Below, one piece after another: positions 53,803-63,423 of a stretch of DNA of 64,000 nucleotides. The stretch spans positions 184,001 to 248,000 of the forward strand of contig NC_003062.2 of assembly GCF_000092025.1 (NCBI RefSeq), in the 5' to 3' direction. The DNA comes from Agrobacterium fabrum str. C58. Its GTDB lineage: Bacteria; Pseudomonadota; Alphaproteobacteria; Rhizobiales; Rhizobiaceae. The notes under the pieces are model-generated. The model saw only the letters and a list, made by a program, of their open reading frames with translations, was not told where the DNA came from and did no database searches. Every line of letters starts with the position of its first letter. Position 1 is the first letter of the stretch. A program made the position numbers and the translations under genes.

Positions 53803-54696
53803 ATGAAATTCGACGTCATCATTATCGGCGGCAGCTATGCCGGCCTTTCCGCCGCCCTGCAGCTTGGTCGCGCCAGAAAAAACATCCTGCTCGTGGATGC
53901 CGGCGAACGCAGAAATCGTTTCGCCAGCCATTCACACGGTTTCCTCGGGCAAGATGGCAAGGCGCCGGGCGAGATTATCGCCGAGGCACGCCGGCAGATC
54001 GAACGTTACCCGACCATACATTGGGTCGAAGGCAGGGTGACCGACGCCAAGGGCTCTTTCGGTGAGTTCATCGTTGAGATCGACGGCGGCCGCCGGGAGA
54101 CGGCGGGCCGGCTTATCCTCGCCATGGGTGTGACCGATGAACTTCCTGAGATTGCCGGGCTGAGGGAGCGCTGGGGTTCTGCGGTCTTTCATTGCCCCTA
54201 TTGCCATGGCTATGAACTCGATCAGGGAAAAATCGGCGTCATCGCCGCTTCGCCAATGGCTATCCACCACGCGTTGATGCTTCCCGACTGGGGCGAGACG
54301 ACCTTTTTTACCAATGGCATAGTCGAGCCGGATGCGGATCAGCATGCGCTGCTGGCAGCGCGCGGCGTCCGGGTAGAAACAACCCGCATCAGGGAGATTG
54401 CCGGGCATGCGGATGTCGTTCTGGCGGATGGCCGCAGCATCGCACTGGCCGGGCTTTTCACCCAGCCGAAATTGCGCATCACTGTGGATTGGATCGAAAA
54501 ACTCGGCTGCGCGGTGGAGGAAGGGCCAATGGGATCGACCATCGTGACGGACCCGATGAAACAGACCACCGCCCGCGGCATCTTCGCGTGTGGCGATGTG
54601 GCAAGACCGGCCGGCTCGGTCGCCCTTGCGGTGGGCGATGGCGCCATGGCGGGCGCTGCGGCTCACCGGTCCATCCTGTTCCCGGAAATGCGCTAA
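53803..54696 (+). CDS. FAD-dependent thioredoxin-reductase-like oxidoreductase
   Basis: This 297-residue protein has the FAD motif IIIGGSYAGLSAALQLGRARK, the redox-active CPYCHGYE (CxxC), and the C-terminal GIFACGDVARPAGSVALAVGDGAMAG. It lacks the usual GxGxxA NAD(P) motif in a normal form (here GVIAASPMAIHHALML), so the electron donor is unclear. It is divergent from the Rrf2 regulator, likely its regulatory target. A role in thiol or nitrosative stress is an inference. Confidence 0.87.
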   Translation: MKFDVIIIGGSYAGLSAALQLGRARKNILLVDAGERRNRFASHSHGFLGQDGKAPGEIIAEARRQIERYPTIHWVEGRVTDAKGSFGEFIVEIDGGRRETAGRLILAMGVTDELPEIAGLRERWGSAVFHCPYCHGYELDQGKIGVIAASPMAIHHALMLPDWGETTFFTNGIVEPDADQHALLAARGVRVETTRIREIAGHADVVLADGRSIALAGLFTQPKLRITVDWIEKLGCAVEEGPMGSTIVTDPMKQTTARGIFACGDVARPAGSVALAVGDGAMAGAAAHRSILFPEMR

Positions 54697-55565
54697 TGTG
54701 AGACGAGGCTCAGCCAACGGCCCGGGGGCATGCCGAAGGCATTTTTGAAATGCCGGGTGAAATGCGCCTGGTCCGCGAAACCGCAGGCAAACGCCGTTTC
54801 GGCAAGGCTCGCACCCGCGCGCATCATGTCCTTGCATTTTTGCAGCCGGCGCATGATGAGATAGCGGTGCGGGCTGGTGCCGAACACGCAACGAAAGTGA
54901 CGGAAGAGTGTGAAGCGGTCGAGCCCGCTTATCTGTTCCAGCTCCTGCGACACAACGGTGTCGGCGCTGTTCTCCAGCAGATAGTCGCGGCACAGTAGAA
55001 CGGCGGCGCGGTCGATCCACTTGATGGATCTGGCGCTTCCGTTCGAATGTTTCCAGAGCAGATCCGAAAGCCGCGATTGCCAGTCGGTGAGAAGCAGACT
55101 GTCAGGTTCGCCGTCGAGATTGCCGAGTGCCTCGGTCAGGCATTGGCGGAACTCTTCGTCCTCGATGACGGCACTTCGGGCAAAGGGCAGCGTGTTATAT
55201 CCCGCCTCCGTCGTTTTCTCCGGTGGAAGGTAGAGCATGCGATAGTGCAGGCCTTCGTCCGTGCCCGCGCCACCATCGTGAATTTCATCGGGATGCAGAA
55301 CGATGACGTTTCCCGGCATGCTGAAATGCGATGTGCCGCGATAGGAAAAGGTCTGTACGCCGGAAAGCGTCACGCCGAGCGCATAGGTATCATGGCGATG
55401 CGGCGCATAGGCGTTGCCGTGAAAGCGCGCGTCTATGCGCTCGATGCCTTCGCTGGAGCGAGCCTGCACGATCCCTTCGAATTTGCACGAACGTTCAAGA
55501 TCGTTGCTGCCCCGAGGCGCTAGGATCGCTTCTCTTTCGTAACCACAGCCAGATTGAGTTCGCAT
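54693..55565 (-). CDS. AraC-family transcriptional regulator
   Basis: This protein has an AraC-type arabinose-binding cupin domain (APHRHDTYALGVTLSGVQTF, VIVLHPDEIHDG) and a C-terminal double helix-turn-helix ending FACGFADQAHFTRHFKNAFGMPPGRW. The ATG at 55565 is used, but its CAT overlaps the start codon of the divergent DUF2000 gene and it lacks a ribosome site; GTG 55469 is a possible internal start. The stop overlaps the end of the flavoprotein gene by 4 bp, tail to tail. Confidence 0.82.
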   Translation of the reverse strand: MRTQSGCGYEREAILAPRGSNDLERSCKFEGIVQARSSEGIERIDARFHGNAYAPHRHDTYALGVTLSGVQTFSYRGTSHFSMPGNVIVLHPDEIHDGGAGTDEGLHYRMLYLPPEKTTEAGYNTLPFARSAVIEDEEFRQCLTEALGNLDGEPDSLLLTDWQSRLSDLLWKHSNGSARSIKWIDRAAVLLCRDYLLENSADTVVSQELEQISGLDRFTLFRHFRCVFGTSPHRYLIMRRLQKCKDMMRAGASLAETAFACGFADQAHFTRHFKNAFGMPPGRWLSLVSH

Positions 55566-55971
55566 GTTTGATACCAAGATCGCCGTCATTCTTCGTGATG
55601 ACCTTGCCGTATGGCAAAAACTGAACGTCACCGCATTTCTCATGTCCGGCATTGTCGCCCAGACCGGAGAGATTATCGGGGAACCATACCGCGATGGCGC
55701 AGGCAACGTCTACAATCCCCTGTCCATTCAGCCAATCGTCGTCATGGCCACGGATCAGGAGGCGTTGCGGAAAATCCACCAGCGTTCCCTCGAGCGTGAC
55801 ATCACGACATCGCTCTACATCGAGGAAATGTTCGCCACCGGCCACGATGCCGCCAACCGCCAGGTGTTTTCGCATTTTTCTCCCGATACTGCCAAGGTGG
55901 TCGGCATGGCGCTGAGGGCCGACAGGAAGATCGTCGACAAGATCACCAAGGGTGCGAAGCTGCACGCTTGA
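55564..55971 (+). CDS. DUF2000 family protein
   Basis: This 135-residue protein starts MFDTKIAVILRDDLAVWQKLN and contains FLMSGIVAQTGEIIGEPYRD and RSLERDITTSLYIEEMFATGHDAANRQ, the pattern of DUF2000 (a PTH2-like fold). The function is unknown. It diverges from the AraC gene with start codons sharing the same CATG, so the AraC regulator is likely to control it. Confidence 0.85.
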   Translation: MFDTKIAVILRDDLAVWQKLNVTAFLMSGIVAQTGEIIGEPYRDGAGNVYNPLSIQPIVVMATDQEALRKIHQRSLERDITTSLYIEEMFATGHDAANRQVFSHFSPDTAKVVGMALRADRKIVDKITKGAKLHA

Positions 55972-55990
55972 GGATCGGCCTTCAAACGCA

Positions 55991-56020
55991 AAAGGGAGGC
56001 TGTGGGCCTCCCTTTAACAG
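55991..56020. terminator. Bidirectional terminator between DUF2000 and lepA
   Basis: AAAGGGAGGC-TGTGG-GCCTCCCTTT is a 10-bp perfect stem with a 5-nt loop and A/T ends, serving both convergent genes. Confidence 0.9.
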
Positions 56021-56038
56021 CGATGCAGTGATTGCCGC

Positions 56039-57865
56039 TTATTCGTCGTTCATCTTCAGAGCGGCGATAAAGGCTTCCTGCGGAATTTCCACCTTGCCGA
56101 ACTGGCGCATGCGCTTTTTGCCTTCCTTCTGTTTGTCCAGAAGCTTGCGCTTGCGCGTTGCGTCACCGCCGTAACACTTCGCCGTCACGTCCTTGCGCAG
56201 CGCGCGCACGGTTTCGCGGGCGATGACCTTGCCGCCGATGGCCGCCTGGATGGGGATCTGGAACATGTGCGGCGGAATGAGTTCCTTCAGCTTTTCGCAC
56301 ATGCCGCGCCCGCGCCGGTCGGCCGCAGAGCGGTGCACCAGCATGGAGAGGGCATCGACAGGATCGCCATTGACGAGGATCGACATCTTGACGAGATCGC
56401 CTTCGCGATAGTCGATGATGTTGTAATCGAACGAGGCGTAACCCTTGGAGATGGATTTCAGGCGGTCGTAGAAATCGAACACCACTTCGTTGAGCGGCAG
56501 TTCATAGGTGATCATCGCGCGGTTGCCGACATAGGTCAGCTCCGTCTGCAGGCCGCGCCGGTCCTGACAGAGCTTCAGGATGCCGCCGAGATATTCATCC
56601 GGCGTCAGGATCGTCGCCTTGATCCACGGCTCGCGGATTTCCTTGATCTTCACCACGTCAGGCATATCTGCCGGGTTGTGAAGTTCCTTTTCCGTGCCAT
56701 CCGTCAGCGTCATTTCATAGACAACCGAAGGGGCGGTGGCGACGAGATCGAGATTGAACTCGCGCTCAAGGCGTTCCTGGATGATTTCGAGATGCAGCAG
56801 GCCGAGGAAGCCGCAGCGGAAACCGAAACCGAGGGCGGCTGACGATTCCATTTCGAAGGAGAAGGAAGCGTCGTTGAGGCGAAGTTTGCCGACAGCCGCG
56901 CGCAGGTCTTCGAAGTCTGCCGCATCGACCGGGAAGAGACCACAGAATACCACCGGCTGCGCGGGCTTGAATCCGGGCAGGGCTTGCGCCGTCGGGCGCT
57001 TGTCGTCGGTGATCGTGTCGCCAACGCGGGTATCGGCGACTTCCTTGATCGAGGCGGTGATGAAGCCGATCTCGCCGGGGCCGAGGCTATCGACATTGAC
57101 CATCTTCGGGGTAAGTACGCCAACGCGCTCGACGCCGTATTTCGCGCCGGAACCCATCATGCGGATCTGCTGGCCCTTGGTCAGCACGCCGTCGATGACG
57201 CGCACCAGAACCATGACGCCCAAATAGGTGTCGTACCAGCTGTCGACCAGCAGTGCCTTCAGCGGCCCGTTTTCGCCGACATCGCTTTTCGGCGGCGGCA
57301 AACGGTTGACAATGGCTTCCAGAACATCGGGAATGCCAAGACCGGTCTTGGCCGAGATCATCACGGCGTCGGAGGCGTCGATACCGATCACTTCCTCGAT
57401 CTGTTCCTTGATGCGTTCTGGTTCGGCCGCCGGCAGGTCGATCTTGTTCAAGACCGTGACCAGCTCGTGATTATTGTCGATCGCCTGATAAACGTTGGCG
57501 AGCGTCTGGGCTTCCACGCCCTGCGATGCGTCAACCACCAGCAGGGAACCTTCGCAGGCTGAAAGCGAGCGGGATACTTCGTAGGCAAAGTCGACATGAC
57601 CGGGCGTGTCGATGAGGTTTAGCACATAGGTCTCGCCGTTATTCGCCTTGTAGTGCAGGCGTACGGTCTGGGCCTTGATGGTGATGCCGCGCTCGCGCTC
57701 GATATCCATCGAATCGAGAACCTGTTCCGACATGTCGCGCTCGGCAAGGCCGCCCGTCGACTGGATCAACCGGTCGGCCAGCGTCGATTTGCCGTGATCG
57801 ATGTGGGCAACGATCGAGAAGTTGCGGATATGGTCCAGGGGCGTGCGGGTCGAATTTGTGCTCAT
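56039..57865 (-). CDS. lepA: Elongation factor 4 (LepA)
   Basis: LepA is a ribosome-dependent GTPase that acts during translation stress and initiation. The 608-residue protein has G1 [15 protein letters not shown]3 DTPGHVDF, G4 NKIDLP, and the LepA-specific C-terminal domain with [28 protein letters not shown] and [26 protein letters not shown]. The length is normal for the family. Confidence 0.97.
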   Translation of the reverse strand: MSTNSTRTPLDHIRNFSIVAHIDHGKSTLADRLIQSTGGLAERDMSEQVLDSMDIERERGITIKAQTVRLHYKANNGETYVLNLIDTPGHVDFAYEVSRSLSACEGSLLVVDASQGVEAQTLANVYQAIDNNHELVTVLNKIDLPAAEPERIKEQIEEVIGIDASDAVMISAKTGLGIPDVLEAIVNRLPPPKSDVGENGPLKALLVDSWYDTYLGVMVLVRVIDGVLTKGQQIRMMGSGAKYGVERVGVLTPKMVNVDSLGPGEIGFITASIKEVADTRVGDTITDDKRPTAQALPGFKPAQPVVFCGLFPVDAADFEDLRAAVGKLRLNDASFSFEMESSAALGFGFRCGFLGLLHLEIIQERLEREFNLDLVATAPSVVYEMTLTDGTEKELHNPADMPDVVKIKEIREPWIKATILTPDEYLGGILKLCQDRRGLQTELTYVGNRAMITYELPLNEVVFDFYDRLKSISKGYASFDYNIIDYREGDLVKMSILVNGDPVDALSMLVHRSAADRRGRGMCEKLKELIPPHMFQIPIQAAIGGKVIARETVRALRKDVTAKCYGGDATRKRKLLDKQKEGKKRMRQFGKVEIPQEAFIAALKMNDE

Positions 57866-57937
57866 GTTCCGCGCTATAGCAGGGGCTTGTCATGCCGCAA
57901 AGCGGGAATTTGGTTAAAAGCCCTTTAAAATGGGCTT

Positions 57938-58807
57938 TCAGACCGCAAATTGCTCTGGCCAGTCGCGGCGGGTGGCAACCTGTCCCTCGGTACGCAACCT
58001 TGCCACAGTGGCAAGATCGATATCGGCGATCAGCATCAAGCTCTCCGTCACCGCATCGCTTTCGCTTTCCGCGAGGATGCCGGATGCCGGCATCCCATAG
58101 TCGGACGGCACGTAAAGGGCGGCCCGCCCGCGATTTTCATCGACGGCGGGAGACCATGGAGCCTCGCCCGCGGTGGGGGAGGAAAGAACGGCATATTGAT
58201 TTTCCAGCGCCCGGGCCTGCGCGCCGATGCGCACCCGGTAAGCGCCGGCCAAAGTGTCGGTGCAGCTGGGCGCGAGCACCAGTTCAACTCCGAGTTCTGC
58301 CAGCTTGCGGCCGAGCATTGGAAACTCATTGTCGTAACAGATCAAAATACCGAGTCTGCCGATGCTCGTCTCGAAGGCTTTCAAACCCTCGACCCCGGCA
58401 TGAATGTTCCATTGCTCCCGCTCGAAGCGGGTCATGATCTGCTTGTCCTGATAACCGATCAGGCCATCAGGGCCAAAGAGCCAGGCCCGGTTGCGGAACC
58501 TGCCGTCCGGGTCCTTCACCGGCGCACTGCCGGGCTGAAACAGAATTTGATGTTGCCGCGCTAGCTCTTCGCAAAGCTCCACCCAGGAGGGGATGAGCGG
58601 CTGTATCTCTTCGATGGAACGGTGCAGATCGGAGCGCGCATCGGGTGGCAATTGCCCGGTCAGCGCCATCGCCGAATATTCCGGCAGAAGCAGCAGTTCC
58701 GCGCCCTTTTCCTTGGCCTCGCGGACGATGGCGGAAAGATGCGCGGCATAGGCCTCCCATGTCTCGATCAGTTCGATGGCATATTGGCTGGCCGCTAACC
58801 GTGTCAT
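57938..58807 (-). CDS. Carbon-nitrogen hydrolase (nitrilase superfamily)
   Basis: This 289-residue amidase/nitrilase-fold enzyme has the catalytic triad visible as Glu in LLLLPEYSAMA (residue 43), Lys in YQDKQIMTRFE and Cys in ILICYDNEFPML. Many such enzymes deamidate omega-amides or amidated amino acids. It is translationally coupled to the upstream GNAT gene (ATGA), so acetylation and amide hydrolysis may serve one pathway, which I cannot name. Confidence 0.88.
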   Translation of the reverse strand: MTRLAASQYAIELIETWEAYAAHLSAIVREAKEKGAELLLLPEYSAMALTGQLPPDARSDLHRSIEEIQPLIPSWVELCEELARQHQILFQPGSAPVKDPDGRFRNRAWLFGPDGLIGYQDKQIMTRFEREQWNIHAGVEGLKAFETSIGRLGILICYDNEFPMLGRKLAELGVELVLAPSCTDTLAGAYRVRIGAQARALENQYAVLSSPTAGEAPWSPAVDENRGRAALYVPSDYGMPASGILAESESDAVTESLMLIADIDLATVARLRTEGQVATRRDWPEQFAV

Positions 58808-59415
58808 TCGTTTACATCTCCGGCAATGGTCTTCATCCAGAAGGATAGCGGTTTTGCGCTTTCACTGCTCTCGTCGAGGTCCTGCCATGTGAAGCTGGTG
58901 CGCAATTCGGGATGGTGGCGATAACCCCGCTTTTCCCAGAATTCATTCAGCGGCACGTAATCCGCCGGACGGCGCGGATGATCAGCGGGCCGCTCGACAG
59001 CGCAGAAGGTGCACCAGTCGAAGCCCAGGCGTTTTGCATGGGCCTCCCGTTCCTCGAAGAAGCGCACTCCTATCCCGTGACCGCGATAGTCGTGTAGGAG
59101 CACGCTTTCTCCGAAATAAAATATCCGGTTAGGGTCGTAACCTGTCTTGAGGAAGGGTGTCTTCACCTCATCGGTTTCCGCGATCATCGGCATGCCGGTA
59201 GACATACCGACAACGCGCCCGTCATCGAGCGCCAGCACGAACACTGCGCCGTCAGTATCGGCATAGGTCGCGAGATATTTGCGCTCATAATCCAGCGAGC
59301 CGTCATAGAGGTAGGGAAAAGCGCGAAACACCTCGATCCGCAAGCGTGCGAGGTCATCGAAATAGGGTTCGGCGTCAATGCCGGAAAGAGACTTGATTTC
59401 GACGGTCATGGGCAT
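58804..59415 (-). CDS. GNAT-family N-acetyltransferase
   Basis: This protein of about 203 residues has the GNAT acetyl-CoA motif region with VLLHDYRGHGIGVRFFEEREAHAKRLGF and an N-terminal pattern LRIEVFRAFPYLYDG typical of one proteobacterial acetyltransferase group. ATG 59415 (MPMTVEIKS) has GAGAG upstream; GTG 59421 would add two residues. It is cotranslated with the nitrilase-type gene downstream. The substrate is unknown. Confidence 0.82.
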   Translation of the reverse strand: MPMTVEIKSLSGIDAEPYFDDLARLRIEVFRAFPYLYDGSLDYERKYLATYADTDGAVFVLALDDGRVVGMSTGMPMIAETDEVKTPFLKTGYDPNRIFYFGESVLLHDYRGHGIGVRFFEEREAHAKRLGFDWCTFCAVERPADHPRRPADYVPLNEFWEKRGYRHHPELRTSFTWQDLDESSESAKPLSFWMKTIAGDVNE

Positions 59416-59481
59416 TTTCACTCTCGGTTGTACTGGTTATATCGTCATGGAACACCCGCGCAAGCATGAACGGAGAAGACG

Positions 59482-59883
59482 ATGACCGCTGCCGAGACCA
59501 TCCGCGCCTATTACGATGCCTTCAACCGCCAGGACATGGATGCCTTCCTGGCGCTGCTTCACGATGAGGTGGTACATGACATCAATCAGGGCGAGCGCCA
59601 GACCGGCAAGGCCGCCTTCGCCTCCTTCATGGATCATATGAACCGCTGCTACCGGGAAAACCTCACGGACATGGTGATCATGGCGAGCGAAGACGGCAAA
59701 CGCGCATCCGCTGAATTCGTCGTGAACGGGGAATATCTCAAAACCGATGAGGGCTTGCCGGAAGCGAACGGTCAGAAATACGTGCTGCCGGCCGGCGCCT
59801 TCTTCGACCTGAAGGACGGGAAAGTTAGCCGAGTAACAAACTACTATAATCTGAACGACTGGATCGCCCAGGTCGGCGCCTGA
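59482..59883 (+). CDS. NTF2-like/SnoaL-type (ketosteroid isomerase-related) protein
   Basis: This 133-residue cone-shaped fold protein has IRAYYDAFNRQDMDAFLALLHDEVVHDINQG and LPAGAFFDLKDGKVSRVTNYYNLNDW, typical of the ketosteroid isomerase-related NTF2 family. The biochemical role is not predictable. GGAG lies 6 bp before the ATG. Confidence 0.85.
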   Translation: MTAAETIRAYYDAFNRQDMDAFLALLHDEVVHDINQGERQTGKAAFASFMDHMNRCYRENLTDMVIMASEDGKRASAEFVVNGEYLKTDEGLPEANGQKYVLPAGAFFDLKDGKVSRVTNYYNLNDWIAQVGA

Positions 59884-59952
59884 ACCGTCATTTGCCAGGC
59901 GGAACCGGCCGCAAAGAGGCAATCATAATTTCCATTATCGTGGATATTGACT

Positions 59953-59986
59953 CCATCATATGAGAATAATAATCATCATATGATGG
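59953..59986. promoter_or_regulatory. Autoregulatory dyad overlapping the XRE-cupin start codon
   Basis: CCATCATATG (59953-59962) and CATATGATGG (59977-59986) are perfect 10-bp inverted arms. Each arm holds a TCATATGA palindrome (59956-59963 and 59976-59983), spaced exactly 20 bp, two helical turns. The second palindrome covers ATG 59980 and the first base of ATG 59983. This suggests a regulator dimer pair binding on one face and blocking its own translation-start region. Confidence 0.7.
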
Positions 59987-60561
59987 AAACTGAAGATCGA
60001 ATTCTAGAACGCTCCATCGGCGAGCGGATCAAGGTGTTGCGGGCTGAAAGCGGCCTGACGCTGGAACGGCTCGCCTCCGAATCCGGCGTCAGTCGCGCCA
60101 TGATTTCGCGCATCGAGCGAGGGGAGGCGAGCCCCACCGCGTCGCTGCTTGCGCGCATCTGCGCAGCACTCGGCCTGTCGCTCTCCGGTTTCTTCGCGGA
60201 AAACGAAGAGGCGGTTTCCCCGCTGGTGAAGAAACGCGACCAGCAGCTGTGGAAAGACCCGGAGACCGGTTATGTCCGCCGCGCCATTTCCCCACCACGG
60301 GTGGGGTCCGATGTCGATATCGTTGAAGTTGAATTTCCGGCAGGCGCGCGTGTCGGTTTTCCGCCGCACGCGGCAAGCCGGGGAATGACGCAATATGTCT
60401 GGCTTTTTGAAGGTGTTCTGGAAATGACGAGCGGCGGTGTCGTGCACCTGATGGATCCCGGAGACTGCCTTTTCATGCCGGTGGGCGAGGGGCATGTCTT
60501 TCACAATCCTTCCCAAAAACCCGCCCGTTATGCCGTCGTGCTGGATCAAAGACAGCGCTGA
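59983..60561 (+). CDS. XRE-family regulator with C-terminal cupin
   Basis: This protein of about 192 residues has an XRE helix-turn-helix (SIGERIKVLRAESGLTLERLASESGVSRAMISRIERGEASPTASLLARICAALGLS) and a cupin sensor with FPPHAASRGMTQYVWLFEGVLEM and MDPGDCLFMPVGEGHVFHNP. The product probably autoregulates through the dyad over its start. ATG 59980 is equally possible. A GNAT gene follows after 17 bp, probably in the same operon and the regulated target. Confidence 0.87.
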   Translation: METEDRILERSIGERIKVLRAESGLTLERLASESGVSRAMISRIERGEASPTASLLARICAALGLSLSGFFAENEEAVSPLVKKRDQQLWKDPETGYVRRAISPPRVGSDVDIVEVEFPAGARVGFPPHAASRGMTQYVWLFEGVLEMTSGGVVHLMDPGDCLFMPVGEGHVFHNPSQKPARYAVVLDQRQR

Positions 60562-60578
60562 TTCCCAGAGGAGTTCAT

Positions 60579-61097
60579 ATGGCCACCATCCGCGTATTAA
60601 ACGGGCAGGAGACCATCGATGCCCTGCCCGAACTCTGCGATGTCCTTGCCGAATGTGTGAAGGGCGGCGCATCCGTCGGCTTCATGTTGCCCTTCTCCCC
60701 GCGGGATGCAGAACCCTATTGGCGCTCCGTGGCGGAAAACGTGGGCGAGGGCGGCACGATCCATGTGGTGGCGGAAGTGGATGGCAGGGTGGTCGGCACC
60801 GTGCAGGTCGGCCTTGCTTCCAAACCCAACCAGCCGCATCGCGGCGATCTGATGAAGCTTCTCGTGCATCCCGAGGCGCGGGGACTTGGTCTCGCCCGCA
60901 AGCTCATGGAGAAGGCGGAGCAGGAAGCGGCTGCTCGTGGCCGTACCCTTCTGGTGCTGGATACGGCCACCGGCAGTGATGCCGAGGCGATCTATCCCCG
61001 TCTCGGCTGGCAGCGGGTTGGCGTCATTCCCGATTACGCCCTGTTTCCCGACGGGCGTTATTGCGGCACGACCCTGTTTTACAAGCGCATCGGCTAG
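60579..61097 (+). CDS. GNAT-family N-acetyltransferase
   Basis: This 172-residue acetyltransferase has the acetyl-CoA loop LLVHPEARGLGLARKLMEKAEQEAAARGRTLLVLDTATG and GWQRVGVIPDYALFPDGRYCGTTLFYKRI, typical of small-molecule GNATs of the XRE-cupin-associated group. GAGGAG lies close before the ATG. It is probably cotranscribed with the XRE-cupin regulator gene. The substrate is unknown. Confidence 0.86.
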   Translation: MATIRVLNGQETIDALPELCDVLAECVKGGASVGFMLPFSPRDAEPYWRSVAENVGEGGTIHVVAEVDGRVVGTVQVGLASKPNQPHRGDLMKLLVHPEARGLGLARKLMEKAEQEAAARGRTLLVLDTATGSDAEAIYPRLGWQRVGVIPDYALFPDGRYCGTTLFYKRIG

Positions 61098-61111
61098 CAC
61101 ATTGCTGGGGC

Positions 61112-62185
61112 TTACTGTCCGGGCTTCAGCGTTCGGTTGAAGGCGGCAACGATCATCTTTTCCAGCTCGGCGTGAATATCGGAACGATCCCGCGGCCCGG
61201 TCGGTTCGCAGATCGGATCCCGCTCGCCGACGGATTTGAGAAATGCGCTGGCGCCTTCCTTGCAGAGGGGCAGGAAGCTGAAATGGTCGGCCTCGTCGAC
61301 CTGCCGATAGGTTGCACCCGGCACTTCGGCCGCCAGCCTGTCCGCCAGCACCGCCGGCGGAATTTTTCCCTTGCTGCCGAGATTGATGAAGGTGAGCGGA
61401 ATGTCGATCTTTCTCAAGCTCTCAGGTTGGAAGGCGAGTGCGAGGCCGGGATCGACCAGTACGGCGGAACGGATACGGGGGTCGCGGTTCTGCTGTTCGA
61501 AACGGGCCTTGTCGAGGGTTCTGAGATCGAGCTTCGGCACGCTGACCGGCTCGTTATTGACATAGGCCTGGCCACCGTCAAACCATTGGCAATCCATCAT
61601 CGCTGCCTCCTTTTCACAATAACGCGCATAGGCTTCGAGATCGGCGCGGGCGCCGGATATCTCCATTGCCGCGCTACCGCCCAGCGAAAAGCCGAGGACG
61701 CCGATTCTCCCCGCATCAATCGAGGCGGACCATTTGCCTTGTGTCGTGAGCGCCGTGACGATCGCGGAAAGATCGCTGGTACGCTCCCAGATTTTCGGCG
61801 TATCGGCCGGTGTGGAATCGCCGCTGGTGGTGCCGGGATGGTTGGTGCCGGCGACGATGAAACCCTCACTCGCAAGTTTTTCGGCGATCCAGGCCATGCC
61901 GCTCACTCGTGAACCCGAGCCGTGAGATAAAAGCACCAACGGAAGGCGGCCCGGCTGCACCGCAGCGTCCTTGAAGGCGGGTGTGCCCTGAAAAATCCGA
62001 TCCTCTCCGGAAAGCACCTGTGTACCCTTGCCGTCGGATGGATACCAGATCGTCACGGCAAGATCCTTGCCGCGGTCCGGCGAATGGATGGCGATGTCGC
62101 TGACGCCAACGGCCTCGCCCGCGAAAAGCGGCTGGATGGCGAGAGCGGAAAACAGGAAGGTCGTGATGGTCGTAAAGGTGCGCAT
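61112..62185 (-). CDS. Exported alpha/beta hydrolase (dienelactone hydrolase / PAF-acetylhydrolase-like)
   Basis: This 357-residue enzyme has a signal peptide (MRTFTTITTFLFSALAIQPL, cleavage after LFAGEA) and the nucleophile elbow GVLGFSLGGSAAM (Ser), a conserved VLLSHGSGSR strand and DEADHFSFLP with the catalytic His. It resembles secreted dienelactone-hydrolase/PAF-AH-like esterases. The start at 62185 is set by the signal peptide. The substrate is unknown. Confidence 0.82.
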   Translation of the reverse strand: MRTFTTITTFLFSALAIQPLFAGEAVGVSDIAIHSPDRGKDLAVTIWYPSDGKGTQVLSGEDRIFQGTPAFKDAAVQPGRLPLVLLSHGSGSRVSGMAWIAEKLASEGFIVAGTNHPGTTSGDSTPADTPKIWERTSDLSAIVTALTTQGKWSASIDAGRIGVLGFSLGGSAAMEISGARADLEAYARYCEKEAAMMDCQWFDGGQAYVNNEPVSVPKLDLRTLDKARFEQQNRDPRIRSAVLVDPGLALAFQPESLRKIDIPLTFINLGSKGKIPPAVLADRLAAEVPGATYRQVDEADHFSFLPLCKEGASAFLKSVGERDPICEPTGPRDRSDIHAELEKMIVAAFNRTLKPGQ

Positions 62186-62328
62186 GAAAACCCCGTGCGG
62201 TGAAAAGAACGAGATGCAATCTGCGCCGTCACCGGTTTTTTGCGTCCTTGATCGCGTTTGAGGTCGTACCGAAACGCGATCTGGTCCATGACTGGGCAAA
62301 ATAGGGTCTCGCTTAGGGGATATTGTTC

Positions 62329-63420
62329 GTGCTGTTCATTCCGCTGCCTTTTGTCGTGGGGCTTCTGCTGGTCGTCATGTTCATCGTCTTCCTGCGAAGC
62401 GGAGACGATGTGCGGACCAACCGGGCCTTTCTGGCGTCCATTGCCCTTTGCGCCGTGCAATCTGTCCTCGTCGGGCTACGTTGGGGTTATGGCATCAGCG
62501 AAATGCGTTATGCCCTGCCGATCCTTGCCGCCTGCCTGCCGCCTCTTATCTACATTGCCTTTCGCGGATTGATGGGGGCGGGGGTGGAGAGCCGCAGGGT
62601 GATGCTCGCCAGTTTGGCCTTGTCGCCACTGTTGATCGTGGTGCTGGAATTTGCATTTCCGGCGGCGATCGACATCGCGCTGATCACCATTTTTGTCGGC
62701 CACGCCGTCGCGCTTCTTCTTCTTGGGAGGAAGGGGCCGGATGGGCTGGACGAGGCGCAATTCGCCAGCGTCGCCTCGGCACACCGGGCGCTCATCATCG
62801 CCGCCGTTGCTCTTTGTGTTTCTGCACTTTTCGATCTGCTGGTGTTTTTTGATTTCGAATGGGCGCAGGGGCAGAATGTTGCAGCACTCGTCAGCAATGC
62901 CAATCTTTTCGGATTGTTGTTGATCGGCCTCATGGCGGCTCTCGCCGGTAAAAGCAAAGCGCCGCAAACGGCGGCGGAGCCGATTTCGGACTTATCGTCT
63001 CCGGCAGAACCATCCGAACAGGACAGGGACATCGTCGCAAGGGTCGACCGGCTGATGGAGGTGCAGGCGCTTTATCGCGACGAGAACCTCAACCTGTCCC
63101 GGCTTGCGAGACGCCTCGGCCTGCCAAGTCGGCAAATCTCGGGTGCGATCAACCGCTCCCTCGGCGTCAATGTCTCGCAATATGTCAATCAGCTCCGCAT
63201 CCGCGAAGCCTGCCGGCTGCTGGAGGAGACGGAGCAATCGGTGACGGCCATCATGTTGTCCGCCGGCTTTCAGACCAAGTCTAATTTCAATCGGGAATTT
63301 CGCCGTGTTACCGGCATGAGCCCGGTGGACTGGCGTGAACGCGAGGTGTGGAAGCTGGTATCGAACACAAAAACGGCCACCTGGCAGATGCCGGATGGCC
63401 GTTTGAGGATATTGAAATGA
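62329..63420 (+). CDS. AraC-family regulator with an N-terminal membrane domain
   Basis: This protein of about 363 residues has seven to eight hydrophobic segments in the first 220 residues and a C-terminal AraC helix-turn-helix domain: NLNLSRLARRLGLPSRQISGAINRSLG and ESVTAIMLSAGFQTKSNFNREFRRVTGMSPVDWR-like sequence. Such membrane-anchored AraC proteins sense extracellular signals. GTG 62329 has AGGGGA 8 bp upstream; TTG 62323 would add two residues with poor spacing. It diverges from the esterase gene, a likely target. Confidence 0.85.
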   Translation: MLFIPLPFVVGLLLVVMFIVFLRSGDDVRTNRAFLASIALCAVQSVLVGLRWGYGISEMRYALPILAACLPPLIYIAFRGLMGAGVESRRVMLASLALSPLLIVVLEFAFPAAIDIALITIFVGHAVALLLLGRKGPDGLDEAQFASVASAHRALIIAAVALCVSALFDLLVFFDFEWAQGQNVAALVSNANLFGLLLIGLMAALAGKSKAPQTAAEPISDLSSPAEPSEQDRDIVARVDRLMEVQALYRDENLNLSRLARRLGLPSRQISGAINRSLGVNVSQYVNQLRIREACRLLEETEQSVTAIMLSAGFQTKSNFNREFRRVTGMSPVDWREREVWKLVSNTKTATWQMPDGRLRILK

Positions 63421-63423
63421 GGA

